A stretch of DNA of 55,861 nucleotides from Bdellovibrionales bacterium CG10_big_fil_rev_8_21_14_0_10_45_34 (GTDB lineage: Bacteria > Bdellovibrionota > Bdellovibrionia > Bdellovibrionales > 1-14-0-10-45-34), in NCBI GenBank assembly GCA_002778785.1, contig PEZS01000006.1:780-56640 (forward strand), read 5' to 3'. Below the pieces are notes generated by a model. That model was not told where the DNA came from and made no database searches. It saw only the letters and a list, made by a program, of their open reading frames with translations. Every line of letters begins with the position of its first letter. Position 1 is the first letter of the stretch. This document shows, one piece after another, positions 9,766 through 19,513 of this stretch. Made by a program: the position numbers and the translations under genes.

Positions 9766-9827
9766 TGCTTGCCTGCCTAGTGCGCTTTAAGCTTAAAGGC
9801 TTTTATCGAATCTGCTTGCATGCCTAG
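9766..9827. repeat. Direct repeats flanking a palindrome between convergent genes
   Basis: TGCTTGCCTGCCTAG (9766-9780) recurs with one mismatch as TGCTTGCATGCCTAG (9813-9827). Between them lies the perfect 14-bp palindrome CTTTAAGCTTAAAG (9785-9798), followed by a short T-run on the plus strand. The position between convergent genes would suit a weak bidirectional terminator. Confidence 0.4.
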
Positions 9828-9836
9828 ATTAGCGAG

Positions 9837-10397
9837 TTATTCATCAGCTGTTTCGAGTTCGTCGTCGTCGGTGTGGTAGCGCTGGAATTCTTCAGTAAAA
9901 GCGAACTTCGTTGGGTCTTTGATGCGATCGACGTAAAGAGTGGCAAACAGGTGATCGAGCTCGTGTTGAAACACGGTTGCTAAAAAATCTTCTGCCACAA
10001 CGGTGCGAGGCTGAGCTTTGTGATCTAAAAAATCAATTGAAACTTTGCGTGGTCTCTCAACAAAACCTCGGAGTCCTGGCACTGACAGACAGCCCTCCCA
10101 AAACCCTTGCGCAGTTTCATCGAGCACTTTGATCACAGGATTTATGATAACGAACTGCTCAGACTTCACTTGATTCGGATACCGCTCGTTGTCTTCTTGA
10201 ATGTCGATGACGGCAAGCTGGTAAGGTTCATGTACCTGCGGAGCCGCAAGCCCCACTCCACCGTATTCTGTCATCGTATCAAACATGTCAGCTATCAGTC
10301 GCTGGATCTCATCCGAAAGGATCTCGTTCTTCGAGAGGGTTCTCGCCGGCTGCCTCAGTACGGGGTGGCCCATGCGGGCGACTTTTCTAATAGCCAT
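9837..10397 (-). CDS. def: Peptide deformylase
   Basis: Removes the formyl group from the N-terminal methionine of nascent proteins. All three motifs are present: GVGLAAPQ (motif I), EGCLSVPG (motif II, with the metal-binding Cys) and QHELDHL (motif III, HExxH). The Gly that usually follows HLx in motif III is Ala here (DHLFATLY), a mild deviation. The 186-residue length is normal, with an acidic C-terminal tail (TDDDELETADE). It is preceded on the same strand by a DUF4143 ATPase gene 10 bp away; the usual fmt neighbour is absent. Confidence 0.95.
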   Translation of the reverse strand: MAIRKVARMGHPVLRQPARTLSKNEILSDEIQRLIADMFDTMTEYGGVGLAAPQVHEPYQLAVIDIQEDNERYPNQVKSEQFVIINPVIKVLDETAQGFWEGCLSVPGLRGFVERPRKVSIDFLDHKAQPRTVVAEDFLATVFQHELDHLFATLYVDRIKDPTKFAFTEEFQRYHTDDDELETADE

Positions 10398-10407
10398 TGT
10401 TCAGGTC

Positions 10408-11583
10408 CTATCTATTTGAAAGAAGGAATTCACTCAGTTTCGCAATCGGAACGCGATTATCAAGTATACGCACGCCCTCTTGATGACAAACAATAGCGTG
10501 CGGCACACGAGTGCGAAAGACCTTTTTTACTTCATGGTGACTGAGAATCTCGAATTTTGGAGGTGCAGTGACCTTTGCTTCAACAAACAAAAAATCTTGC
10601 GGGCTCTTCTGAATCAAGAAGTCGATCTCTTCTTGATCCTTTGAGCGCCAGTGATAAATCTGCCAGCCAAGTTGAAAGTTTATATTGAGTTTATAAATCT
10701 CTGAAAAAACAAGATTTTCAAACAGTCGACCTTGTTGAGGAGAAGTTAAGATTGGCTCCGCTGAGCTCCAGCCTTGAAGGCGGCAGGCCAAACCAGTATC
10801 TACAAAATAGACTTTAGGTGATTTGATCAGCCTTGAAGACAAATTTGAACGAAAAGGCTCTACAAGGGCAATTACACGCATCGTCTCAAGAACAGATATC
10901 CAATCTTTAATTGTTTTAGAATCGACCCCGACATCTTTCGAGAAGCTGGCATAGTCGATAAGTTCACCAATTCGACCAGCAAGAAGTTTCGTGAACTTCA
11001 AGAACTCATGCCGTTTTTGAATTCCTGCAGATAAAACTATGTCCTTTTCAATGTAGCTAGAAATATAATCGTCTAAATATTTTTTAACTTCCTTTTTTTC
11101 GTTGGTGTAGAGCTCAGGCCAACCGCCTTTATAGAGGATGTCTTGAATTCTTTGCTCTCTAAAAGCCAATACTTCAGAGACGCTCAACGTGTTCAAGTCA
11201 AAAAAACTAGCTCTACCAGCAAGACTCTCTTTAACATGTCGATCCATGAGAATTTGATTCGAACCAGTGAGGCGAATGAAAGTGTGCTCTTCAATGTTAT
11301 CTCGCTTCCACAAGTCGACTTGTCTCTTGAGAAGGGGGAAGATTTTGGGTGCATATTGAGCTTCGTCTATGAAAAGCTTGGGAGCGCCGAATTCTTTCAG
11401 AAACAAATGCGGGTCCCTCTCTGCAAGGTCCCTTATATCTGGATCATCAAGTGAAACCTCTTTAAAGGAGGGGTCGAGATGCAAAAGCAATGAGGATTTG
11501 CCACATTGCCGAGGCCCCCTTACAATTTGAATCGGATCTTGATTGGCGCGCAAAATGCCTGAAATATCTCTGTTAATCCACAT
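10408..11583 (-). CDS. AAA ATPase with DUF4143 C-terminal domain
   Basis: A 391-residue protein of the AAA_14/DUF4143 type. The P-loop is RGPRQCGKSSLL at about residues 22 to 33, Walker B is KLFIDEAQY near 69 to 77, and a sensor-like RLTGSNQILM follows. The C-terminal half contains KSPKVYFVDTGLACRLQG and a PD-(D/E)xK-like pattern: a conserved Glu in LFENLVFSEI, then EIDFLIQ and FVEAKV. Such proteins are common, often near mobile or defence genes, but their role is mostly unproven. It sits just upstream of def on the same strand, probably by chance. The PD-(D/E)xK reading is an inference from spacing. Confidence 0.82.
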   Translation of the reverse strand: MWINRDISGILRANQDPIQIVRGPRQCGKSSLLLHLDPSFKEVSLDDPDIRDLAERDPHLFLKEFGAPKLFIDEAQYAPKIFPLLKRQVDLWKRDNIEEHTFIRLTGSNQILMDRHVKESLAGRASFFDLNTLSVSEVLAFREQRIQDILYKGGWPELYTNEKKEVKKYLDDYISSYIEKDIVLSAGIQKRHEFLKFTKLLAGRIGELIDYASFSKDVGVDSKTIKDWISVLETMRVIALVEPFRSNLSSRLIKSPKVYFVDTGLACRLQGWSSAEPILTSPQQGRLFENLVFSEIYKLNINFQLGWQIYHWRSKDQEEIDFLIQKSPQDFLFVEAKVTAPPKFEILSHHEVKKVFRTRVPHAIVCHQEGVRILDNRVPIAKLSEFLLSNR

Positions 11584-11765
11584 ACTTGGCCATTATGGAA
11601 TCCGATTCCGTTTTGGTCAAGATATTAGAATCCCTGTCTAGAGTGTCTAATTACTGCCCAGCCCAAAGCAATGCTGTCCCGCCAGCGGGTGCGAAGGAGC
11701 GAGCTACAGTTTTCGTCCAGGTATCACTTATTTTTAAGCACTGTGGCTGCTAGTCCAAAGCCGGT

Positions 11766-12980
11766 TCAAAAGTCTTCGGGTAAAACGACCGTTCCGTTGG
11801 TTTTGATTCTGTAAGGTCCGGTGACGAGACTGCTTACAATCTTTTCACGAAGGTCTGAAACTTTCATCTGCGGATACTTACTCAAATAAAGTGCGGCAAT
11901 CCCTGAGACAAACGGCGCGGCCATGCTTGTTCCATCCTGACGAGAGAAGCCTCCGGGGACTGTGCTAATGATTCTTTCGCCGGGTGCTAATACGTCTACC
12001 GGGTTTCCGAAGTTAGAAAACCACGTGCGCAGGTGAATCGTCCCCAGGGCTCCCACAGTGATTTGATTGCTCAAGTTGTATTTAGCGGGGTAAACATCGT
12101 AGTACTCTAAATTTAAACCTTCGTTTCCGGCGGCGGTGACAAACAGCACGTTCTTCTCAGCAAGCGCTTCAATAGTTCGCTTAAGCTCTGCTGAGCAGCC
12201 AGGCCCGCCCCAGCTCGCATTAATGATATTCGCACCCATCTTTACCGAATAGTCGATGGCTTCAATCGAAGACGCCGTTGATCCTGATACAGCGCTCATA
12301 AAGTCTGCAGGTAATATCGTCGCTTGAGGGGCAACACCCCGCACAAAGTTGTTGTCGTGATTTGCTGCAATGACGCCAGCGACGTGAGTGCCATGTTCGG
12401 CTTCATCAACGTTGGTAGGGTTTCGGTCGGCGAAATTGTATCCGTAGATGTCATCCACATAGCCGTTGCCATCGTCGTCGACCCCTTCTTTGCCGTTGAG
12501 CTCCGCAGTATTGGTAAAAATGCGACCCACCAAATTGGGGTGTGTTAGATCGACACCGGAGTCGACGACTGCGACCACAACACCTTGCCCATAAAATCCT
12601 TTTGACCACACATGTTCGACTTCTATGTTTTTAACCCCCCAAAAAGCATCATCCGGTGAATTTTGAGTAGATAAAATACTCGCTTCTGAAAAAGTTTTTG
12701 GTACATCAATGCGGTAGTTAGGTTCGATAAGCTCAATGTAATCTGAGTACTGGGCCACAAGTACAGAGTCGATTTCTTGTGAGGTCCAGGATTCAAGTTT
12801 TTGTAGATAACCGCTACTCCACCTGACAACATAGCTGCCCGGTATAACTTTCGCATCACAGCTAGCGGAGGGCGACTCGACTCGGGTGCTTTGAGCGGTT
12901 GTGTTTGAGGGATTTTGCTCTTTTTTTGCGCATCCAAATGTAACGAACAAAAGTGTAACGATGCCTAATAAAAGTCTCAT
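11766..12980 (-). CDS. Subtilisin-like (S8) protease, predicted lipoprotein
   Basis: A 404-residue exported protease. The signal peptide ends in FVTFGCAKK, giving a canonical lipobox at Cys17. Residues 46 to 95 resemble an I9-type propeptide inhibitor (GSYVVRWSSGYLQK). The catalytic triad is Asp140 (AVVDSGVDLTHP), His196 (HGTHVAGVIA) and Ser352 (DGTSMAAPFVSG), and the oxyanion Asn is in TAAGNEG. The acidic stretch VDDDGNGYVDDIYGYNFAD is typical of fervidolysin-like subtilases. Compared with the other S8 protease at the left edge, this one is compact and lacks the Pro/Thr tail. It lies alone between a DUF4143 ATPase and a small repeat region. Function at family level is firm. Confidence 0.94.
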   Translation of the reverse strand: MRLLLGIVTLLFVTFGCAKKEQNPSNTTAQSTRVESPSASCDAKVIPGSYVVRWSSGYLQKLESWTSQEIDSVLVAQYSDYIELIEPNYRIDVPKTFSEASILSTQNSPDDAFWGVKNIEVEHVWSKGFYGQGVVVAVVDSGVDLTHPNLVGRIFTNTAELNGKEGVDDDGNGYVDDIYGYNFADRNPTNVDEAEHGTHVAGVIAANHDNNFVRGVAPQATILPADFMSAVSGSTASSIEAIDYSVKMGANIINASWGGPGCSAELKRTIEALAEKNVLFVTAAGNEGLNLEYYDVYPAKYNLSNQITVGALGTIHLRTWFSNFGNPVDVLAPGERIISTVPGGFSRQDGTSMAAPFVSGIAALYLSKYPQMKVSDLREKIVSSLVTGPYRIKTNGTVVLPEDF

Positions 12981-13048
12981 GTGCGGCAGTCCTTTGCAGT
13001 GGGCCTTTCGAGAGTCATTCTCGGCCCATTTCTCACATTGAGATCGGC

Positions 13049-13198
13049 ATGTGGTTTAGAAAGCTTGAACCTAAAGCTCGCTTGGCAAGGGCTTACTTAG
13101 TCAAAGGTCTTGAAGAGTCGGCTCTGATAGAGAACGATCTTTCAATAGATACTCTGCTGCATAAATTTTCTGATAGAAGCATGGCAAAAATAATTTAG
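13049..13198 (+). CDS. Possible small protein (49 residues) or gene remnant
   Basis: A short open frame starting MWFRKLEPKARLARAYLVKG and ending SDRSMAKII, with a well-mixed amphipathic composition. No good ribosome binding site precedes the ATG. Its last third lies in a sequence that recurs, with stops in the equivalent frame, at 9138-9180. That makes this either a small gene or the less decayed of two remnants of an ancestral gene. No family is recognised. Confidence 0.3.
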   Translation: MWFRKLEPKARLARAYLVKGLEESALIENDLSIDTLLHKFSDRSMAKII

Positions 13199-13240
13199 GT
13201 CGGGATTGAAGCTTGGAACTATTGGAGTTGAAAGTGCTAC
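13139..13240 (+). repeat. Diverged repeat, copy B (partner at 9138-9232)
   Basis: Contains the same ordered blocks as copy A: CTTTCAATAGAT, TGGCAAAAATAA, TTAGGTCG, ATTGAAGC and TTGGAACTATTGGAGTTGAA followed by AGTGCTA. In copy A the final block provides a ribosome binding site and GTG start. Here the equivalent GTG is soon followed by a stop, and the block abuts the 3' end of the opposite-strand transporter gene. Confidence 0.55.
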
Positions 13241-13243
13241 AGT

Positions 13244-14569
13244 CTAAAGCAGCAAAAAGCATAGGCTGATCCAGGCTCCCGAAACTGCGAGGAAGAGCAA
13301 AAATGTTCTTATTGCAACTGTGATTGGAATCTTGAGGTAAATCAAAATGGGCAAAGCGAAGAAGGGCTGAATGAGATTTGTCCATGCATCTCCCCAAGCG
13401 ACTGCCATTGCAAGTCTAGATATGCTGAGTTCGTGCTGTTTGGCGAGCTCTACAATCCACGTGGCCTGCGCTACCCATTGGCCTCCACCTGAAGGAATAA
13501 ACAAGTTAATAAAACCTGAAAACAGAAACACACCAACCTCAAGAAGCCCTGTTGGCCAAGCACTCATGCGTTCCGCGAACAATGCTGCTAGGCCAGAGCC
13601 CACCATGATCTTCATTATCATAGAGTAAATGGGGTATTGAATCAGAAATGCGCCGGTTATAAGAGCTGCGTCTTGAACATTCTTTACGAAGTAAAATATT
13701 GAAGGCGTTAAGATTGCAGACATAGCAAACCCAACGTAAATGACAAAGTTGAGATCGATCGCAAGCGCCGATCGCGAGTAGGCTACAGTGAGGGTGCCAA
13801 GCATCAATACGCCGATCCAAAACGGGAGCGATTGCAGCGGCTTCGCTTGCGAAAAATCCGCTGACACAAAGTGGGGGGCGGCACTTGGGCAAGATAAATC
13901 GGAACCTTTGTCGGCAGTTAATGGAAGCAACTTGCTGTGCCTCTTGAGCAATAGGGCGTGAATAAGCGGGAACAAAAAAGCCAGTCCAAGAACTATGACG
14001 ATGTTTAAGCTTGAGAAAATCGTATCGCTTAGGCCAATTAAGCCCGTATGTTCAGCTACGATATGCCCGGCAGTATTTAAACTCAGCGGTATCGAACCCG
14101 ACAAACCCCCATGCCAAACAATGAAGCCTGAGTAAGCCGCTGTAAGAATTAGACTTGGCGGAATATCCTTGTGGCGGGCAGAAATTTGTTTGGCAAAAAG
14201 CGCACTGGCGACGAGGCCAAGTGCCCAGTTGAGGTACGAAAAAACAAAGGAAGAAAGATTAAGTACTGCGAGTGCAGCGACAGGGGATACCAGCTGAGCA
14301 GACAAAAAAGTAATGAGCCTTGAAACTACGGGCGTCGATGCAAAGCAGTGTCCGGCCACAAAGACCAACACCATCTGCATGGTAAAACCAAAAAGTGAAT
14401 GCCAACCCAAGACCGCGTAAGATGCAATTTCACTAACATTCGACGACGTAAGCAGCCGCGTAACCGTCGCCGTAAGAACCAGAAGTGTAAGCCCCAATAA
14501 TAGGGTGACAACTTCATTGAAATTTTCTTTGTGAGCTAAGTGAACCCTTGTGCTTGGCTTAGCCACCAT
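13244..14569 (-). CDS. AtoE-family short-chain fatty acid transporter
   Basis: Inner-membrane permease of the AtoE type, which moves short-chain acids such as butyrate or acetoacetate. About a dozen hydrophobic segments cover the 441-residue chain. The C-terminal third has the family signature INLFIPSGGGQWVAQ followed by AMAVAWGDAWTNLIQPFFALP. The upstream TTG at 14617 would add a polar leader. The ATG at 14569 is preceded by AAGGGGG at about 8 nt and begins MVAKPSTRV, so it is preferred. The gene ends where the copy B repeat begins. It may work with the acyl-CoA carboxylase genes in short-chain acid use; that link is inference. Confidence 0.85.
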   Translation of the reverse strand: MVAKPSTRVHLAHKENFNEVVTLLLGLTLLVLTATVTRLLTSSNVSEIASYAVLGWHSLFGFTMQMVLVFVAGHCFASTPVVSRLITFLSAQLVSPVAALAVLNLSSFVFSYLNWALGLVASALFAKQISARHKDIPPSLILTAAYSGFIVWHGGLSGSIPLSLNTAGHIVAEHTGLIGLSDTIFSSLNIVIVLGLAFLFPLIHALLLKRHSKLLPLTADKGSDLSCPSAAPHFVSADFSQAKPLQSLPFWIGVLMLGTLTVAYSRSALAIDLNFVIYVGFAMSAILTPSIFYFVKNVQDAALITGAFLIQYPIYSMIMKIMVGSGLAALFAERMSAWPTGLLEVGVFLFSGFINLFIPSGGGQWVAQATWIVELAKQHELSISRLAMAVAWGDAWTNLIQPFFALPILIYLKIPITVAIRTFLLFLAVSGAWISLCFLLL

Positions 14570-14768
14570 ATTTTGCAGCCCCCTTACCCTAATCTCACAT
14601 AGAACATCACTTCCCAATAGAGCCTAACGCTTTAGAAAATGCGACGCAAACTAAAGGCCCACACCTTCGGTCAAAATCAAAGTAGACAGAAATGATCCCT
14701 TCAGAAGGGGAATGCAATTTGCACCTTCAATCGCGGCTATAAAAGAGTCACAAGTTTGGGAGCGCTGG

Positions 14769-17700
14769 ATGAGGCGGTTTTTGGTTTTTTGGCTAATTGT
14801 TAGCCATATTTTTACTTTAGACGTTGTTGCTCAGTCGGTCCGAGTTCGACCTGGCATTGAGACTTCCAAGCGGGGCGTCATTGATGTTTCAGGACAGACA
14901 CCGCCTAAAGCAGCTGATGGAACAAGCTATAGCGGCTCGACTGCTCCATCGCGCACGCCAGGGCGCAGGGGTGGCGATGGGGGCCACGGAGCCCAAGCGG
15001 ATAACCCAGGTCAAATAGAGGTCTCCCTGCGTGACCTAAGGTCGGCGGCAGAGATTGAACAGGCCAACGAAAGAGGCGCGGTGGCGGGTGGTGACGCCGT
15101 AGCTAATGCAGATGTGCAACGCTTTTACTCTGAAACCTCAATAGATGGCGAAGTAGAAGTTCAGGTAACGGTAAAGAAATCTGCAAAAGGATTTCTAAAC
15201 TCTACATTAGATTTTATTCGGGGCGCATGGAGTGGAGGCACTCAAAAAATAAAAGTAAGCTTTGATCAAACTCTGCGTTTGATCGCAAGAGGCGGTCAGG
15301 GTGGAGACGCTGGCGACGGTGGGCATGGACAACAGGGAGGCAGAGGCAGGAATGGTGCAGATGCAACAAGATACAGCGAGGGTGAAGACGGAGGTCCGGG
15401 AAGTGAAGGTGGGGCTGGTGGCCATGGTGGCAAAGCCACAGATGCTACTGATGGAGGGAAGGTTTCTGTAGAGGTATCAGCCAATCAAACATATTTACTG
15501 ATAATGATTGATAAGCAGTCGTCTGATGTTGCCGGCGCAAGAGGGGGCTACGGAGGCGCTGCTGGGCGCGGCGGCGAGGGAGGAGACGGCGGAAGTGGGG
15601 GAAGTAGCTACTCTTGGAGTGAGACTGAAACCTATACTGACAGTGAAGGAAAAACACAAACCAGAACTATTATAAGAAGCAAATCAGGGGGCAGCGACGG
15701 GCCAAGAGGAAGTGCTGGTCGAAATGGAATAGATGGGGGAGACGGTCGAAGCAGCAGCGCAGGCACTTACAAGTTTTCTGTGAAAGATGAATTCGGGCGC
15801 ATAACTTCCTACGATGAAAGGTTTAAAATACATATTTCTCACTATGAAATGGTCACCCCTGATCATGACAATGTGTTTGAACCAGGTGAAGAAATTGAAC
15901 TTAAGAATCTTACTATAACTAATGCTAGCACGATGCCATTTCCGAAAGGCACGAGGCTGCTAATTGCCGCTGTCCATGATGGTTTAATTCTTAACCTTTC
16001 CAAGCCCCTAGTTCTCACGCAGGGTCTAGAAGGAAACAGCACGCACACTTTTTCTGAAAACTTACGCGTTTATCCAAGAGAGATTCGCGAGGATGAAATC
16101 AAGCTCAATGAAACCCATGTTCGAAGACACAGACTACAGCTGTCGGCGCAAGTAACAGTTATTGGACGTGAACTCCCCGAGGCTGACAACACAATAGAGG
16201 CTAACGAAACTATAAGTCTGAGGTTCCCAGTTGAAATAGTTTGGATAAAGTCGTTAGAGGCAGCTATACCAGGCGAGTATCAAAGGGTTTTAATAAGAAT
16301 AAAAAATACATCCTCAAAAGAACTCGGCTCGGCCTCGGAAGTCAAAAGAGCCGTAATGGCTCAGCTAAATGCGAATGGCCAGGGAGATCTAACTGAGGAG
16401 GATCTTGACTTACAGTTTACTAATTTGCAGGTCACAGAATTCAACGAGCAGACCATTGGCACCTCCGCTACTGATCTCATCCGCAATGCTGCAATATTGG
16501 GCCGGAAAAACTCATTTATTTCTGATCTGTTAGCCCTAAAGCCCGGCGAAGAGAAAACGATGGTAGCTGAGGTCGGAGTGAGAAGAGGCGTCAAGGCAGG
16601 TCAAATGTTTGAGATAACTACTCGGCTGAGTCAACAGGCCCATCTAGACAACAAAGAGCCGAACGAAAGAGGCGCGACAGAAGAGAACAAATTGCTTGAA
16701 CAAAATTCTCAAGACAACTCAAGGCCCATGCAAACTGTTGCTTTGGGCAATTTTATCATCACAACCGGCGAAAGATATCAACCGGATGAAAATGCTGACG
16801 TGCTTTTTATATCGCACACTAACATCACAACAGCTCACTACAAGGAGTGGGAAAGGCTACTGCGAAGACTAGATCTAAAGATGAACATTTGGAATATAGG
16901 AATTGAGGGCTTTTTAAACTTGCTCGAATTTGGTGAAAAAACTCACGGACTTGATAGGCTGTTTGAATCATTCTATGGTAAAACAATTGTCATTCCAACC
17001 CACCTATTTAAATTAAACGGCGAAATTAAGAGTGCTCTCGATTATCTCGATTTAATTCAAATGCGAATGGCCACACTTGAAGGGAAAGTAAATTTTCTAT
17101 TTGTGGGGCCTAGTGGTGAAACGCTAAGCAGGCTAAATCAATCTTTGACTCCGCTTGATGAGCGGCCGGCGGATCCGCGCTATGCAGGTTCAGTGATAGA
17201 TGGACAATCGGGCTCATCTAGCGTCGACTACCGGATGGCGTGGAGGCGCGCAGAGCTTGGCAGCTTTGTTCTCGCAATCAATTCCCAGCGTGACTCAAGT
17301 GCAGAGAGTGGCCTCAGTGCTGCAGATAGCGCCGGCAGTAGAGCGCTCGTTAGACGAGCCGAAAAACTTTCGAAACAGCTGAGGGAGTGGCGCCACAAAA
17401 ACGGACTACCTGTCGCACAAAGTTTAGATTACAATTTCCCTTCCTCGAGCGTCGATGAGTTCGGGCTGTCGAAGTGGGTTTGGTTTCATGGCAAATCAAA
17501 AGGCGAATTGCTCGAGACAGCAAAAGAATTTGGCCAATATGTAGCAGACGGCGTACGTAGCCGTCAGCCCCTTGCCACGTTTTTTGCAACTCACGAGTTC
17601 TCACCTAGAATTGTGAGAAATCTCTTATTTGGCGCTCTTAAGAAGGTCGATTTCGGTGCAATTTTAATTAGAAAAGCTCTCTCCCCTTATGACGGTCAAT

Positions 17701-18677
17701 ATACATTTTTAAAAAGAGATACTTTGTCGGGTTCTCAAAGCGTTGATGATTTGCAAAAACGCGGGGAGATGTTGGCCGCAGATGCCGCTCAGGTAGAGAC
17801 GCGAACGACGCGATTGGCACTTCTTATGTCCCTTCCGACGGAGACCCTTGAAAGAATGATGAAGTGGTATCAAATAGGTGCTACAGGAATTGAAGAGTCT
17901 AGCAATGAAGCAGATGCCTACGGGCTAGAGGGTTTATTAGCGGGCAATCCTACCTGGACTGAGAAAGAGAAACTAGAGATTTTCGAAGAGCTTCTTCTTG
18001 CGCTTACAGATAAAGTACTCACTGAACAAATTAAACTTGGAGCGAGGGCACAATTCTTTAGATCAAGAGCAGAATGGGAGGCTTTTGTCCCGGCGCTCAT
18101 GAAATTCACTTCCATGCGAATGCCATTGGCATTCGCAGATAAAGAAATGCGAAGCCGTACACTAGACCTTGTTGCTTCACTTATGGCTGTGTTTCATTCA
18201 CATCCAAGCTGGTGGGATCGGCTGTCTGGAGCCAACATCCACTGGATAGAGAGAAGCTGCCGACGAATGTTGGAGCAGTTTGTGATAGCGAATATTGTCA
18301 ACTTCGATGGTCAAGAGAAAAGAGTTGTTTTAAGAGATCTTGCAGATAGATTTAATCAACACAAAAAAGCGATCTGGAAAGAAGGCAAGAAGAAAAGCCG
18401 ATACAATCAAAGTGCTAGAGCCAATCGCATCAATGCAGCAACAAACAGAGTGGATCTAGGGATTATAGGCAAGCTCAATTCGTCAGAAGGCGAAATTGTT
18501 AACTCGCGCAGAATACAGCAAGGCGCTTCAGCCGAGTTGCACCCTGAATCTTTCGTATCCGAAGCACAAAGGCGTCAGAGTCAAATTGTTGAATCTAACC
18601 ATAGAGCAAGACGTCGCAATGAAGGCATTCGAAAGGCTTTCGTGTGTGAGAGAATTTTTGACCTGTCGAGACAGTAG
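14769..18677 (+). CDS. Giant exported glycine-rich protein of unknown function
   Basis: About 1302 residues. The N-terminus [22 protein letters not shown] is a clear signal peptide. The ATG at 14769 has GGGAG at 6-nt spacing; an in-frame ATG at 14712 would bury the signal behind 19 residues. Residues about 60 to 330 hold four glycine-rich blocks (for example [19 protein letters not shown] and [20 protein letters not shown]) alternating with beta-type segments such as [20 protein letters not shown] beta-rich middle ([17 protein letters not shown], resembling an immunoglobulin-like repeat), a possible Rossmann-like segment ([17 protein letters not shown]) and a helical Lys/Arg-rich C-terminus follow. 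There is no transmembrane anchor or sorting signal at the end. The family is not recognised with confidence; a structural or surface-matrix role is possible but unproven. Confidence 0.85.
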   Translation: MRRFLVFWLIVSHIFTLDVVAQSVRVRPGIETSKRGVIDVSGQTPPKAADGTSYSGSTAPSRTPGRRGGDGGHGAQADNPGQIEVSLRDLRSAAEIEQANERGAVAGGDAVANADVQRFYSETSIDGEVEVQVTVKKSAKGFLNSTLDFIRGAWSGGTQKIKVSFDQTLRLIARGGQGGDAGDGGHGQQGGRGRNGADATRYSEGEDGGPGSEGGAGGHGGKATDATDGGKVSVEVSANQTYLLIMIDKQSSDVAGARGGYGGAAGRGGEGGDGGSGGSSYSWSETETYTDSEGKTQTRTIIRSKSGGSDGPRGSAGRNGIDGGDGRSSSAGTYKFSVKDEFGRITSYDERFKIHISHYEMVTPDHDNVFEPGEEIELKNLTITNASTMPFPKGTRLLIAAVHDGLILNLSKPLVLTQGLEGNSTHTFSENLRVYPREIREDEIKLNETHVRRHRLQLSAQVTVIGRELPEADNTIEANETISLRFPVEIVWIKSLEAAIPGEYQRVLIRIKNTSSKELGSASEVKRAVMAQLNANGQGDLTEEDLDLQFTNLQVTEFNEQTIGTSATDLIRNAAILGRKNSFISDLLALKPGEEKTMVAEVGVRRGVKAGQMFEITTRLSQQAHLDNKEPNERGATEENKLLEQNSQDNSRPMQTVALGNFIITTGERYQPDENADVLFISHTNITTAHYKEWERLLRRLDLKMNIWNIGIEGFLNLLEFGEKTHGLDRLFESFYGKTIVIPTHLFKLNGEIKSALDYLDLIQMRMATLEGKVNFLFVGPSGETLSRLNQSLTPLDERPADPRYAGSVIDGQSGSSSVDYRMAWRRAELGSFVLAINSQRDSSAESGLSAADSAGSRALVRRAEKLSKQLREWRHKNGLPVAQSLDYNFPSSSVDEFGLSKWVWFHGKSKGELLETAKEFGQYVADGVRSRQPLATFFATHEFSPRIVRNLLFGALKKVDFGAILIRKALSPYDGQYTFLKRDTLSGSQSVDDLQKRGEMLAADAAQVETRTTRLALLMSLPTETLERMMKWYQIGATGIEESSNEADAYGLEGLLAGNPTWTEKEKLEIFEELLLALTDKVLTEQIKLGARAQFFRSRAEWEAFVPALMKFTSMRMPLAFADKEMRSRTLDLVASLMAVFHSHPSWWDRLSGANIHWIERSCRRMLEQFVIANIVNFDGQEKRVVLRDLADRFNQHKKAIWKEGKKKSRYNQSARANRINAATNRVDLGIIGKLNSSEGEIVNSRRIQQGASAELHPESFVSEAQRRQSQIVESNHRARRRNEGIRKAFVCERIFDLSRQ

Positions 18678-18751
18678 ATTTCGTCTGCGAGAAATGCACG
18701 TGAGCGAACCCCAACCATCGTGAGCCAAGGCGACTTTTTAATGCAGTAGCG

Positions 18752-18790
18752 CCTCGGGCGAACCCACCGAGGTCCTAAAGGGCCGCCCGA
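18752..18790 (+). other. GC-rich segment with two mutually exclusive hairpins
   Basis: CCTCGG (18752-18757) can pair with CCGAGG (18767-18772), or TCGGGCG (18754-18760) can pair with CGCCCGA (18784-18790). The two stems overlap and exclude each other. The segment lies in the 293-bp gap after the glycine-rich gene, about 180 bp before the next start. No T-run follows, so a simple terminator is not supported. The rest of the gap is AT-rich with no feature I can name. Confidence 0.35.
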
Positions 18791-18970
18791 TATGGACGCG
18801 CAAATGTTTACAGAGCTTAGCGGTATCCATTGGTTATTGATCGCTTCTGAAAGGCAGGATCCTACATCGCTCGAAATGTAATTTAATCCTGATGCAATTC
18901 ACCCTGCAAGAAATAGTGGGTCATAACCTCATATTGCGAATAAAAATTTAATTGTCTATCGTGACTACAC

Positions 18971-19483
18971 ATGAAAATTTTAGTTCAAGAAATCAAAACA
19001 GAATGGACAAAAGCCTCACGTAGTGGAAGGGCTGCTCAATTAAGAAGCCAAACTCCGCTGAAGCTTGAGATGCCTCAAACGATTTTTGCCTCGGCGGACT
19101 ATATAATAGTTCATAAGCTTGAATTTAAAGAGGAGAACAACTTTGAGTGTCAGGCTGTCGAAGGCCACCTATCAGATCCTTTCTCAAATGGTAGTGAACT
19201 CTTTGGCGCAGTTGAGCTTCGGCCCGGCGACAATGGAAACATACAATTAAAGTTTCGATGGTCTAATGAAGTCGGCGCTCCTGAGCGAAAATCCAGAAAT
19301 ATCGGAAACATTTCAGATGGAGAATGGTTTCAAGTTATCTATAATGGTCGCTTTGGTGGAAGACATGACTGGCTGTACAGACAAATGGTTGTGAATGTTG
19401 GCCTGTCTAGCCAAATTGAGCCAACATTTTTTCTGTTAAAAGATCCAAAAGTCACCTGCGACGAACGAGCACTCCTTCGCTAA
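18971..19483 (+). CDS. Hypothetical protein
   Basis: A 170-residue protein with no signal peptide or membrane segment. The second half is beta-rich (AVELRPGDNGNIQLKFRWSNE, then DGEWFQVIYNGRFGG, then WLYRQMVVNVGL), suggesting a small sandwich domain. The ATG has no strong ribosome binding site. It follows the glycine-rich giant on the same strand after a 293-bp gap that holds a possible RNA structure. I recognise no family. Confidence 0.65.
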   Translation: MKILVQEIKTEWTKASRSGRAAQLRSQTPLKLEMPQTIFASADYIIVHKLEFKEENNFECQAVEGHLSDPFSNGSELFGAVELRPGDNGNIQLKFRWSNEVGAPERKSRNIGNISDGEWFQVIYNGRFGGRHDWLYRQMVVNVGLSSQIEPTFFLLKDPKVTCDERALLR

Positions 19484-19513
19484 GTCGCCCATTTAATTCG
19501 CGCCCAACTGGTA

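Noticed and set aside
15289-15460. PE_PGRS or collagen-like protein
   Set aside because: The glycine pattern is GG-x-GG rather than strict Gly-X-Y, and no PE domain is present.
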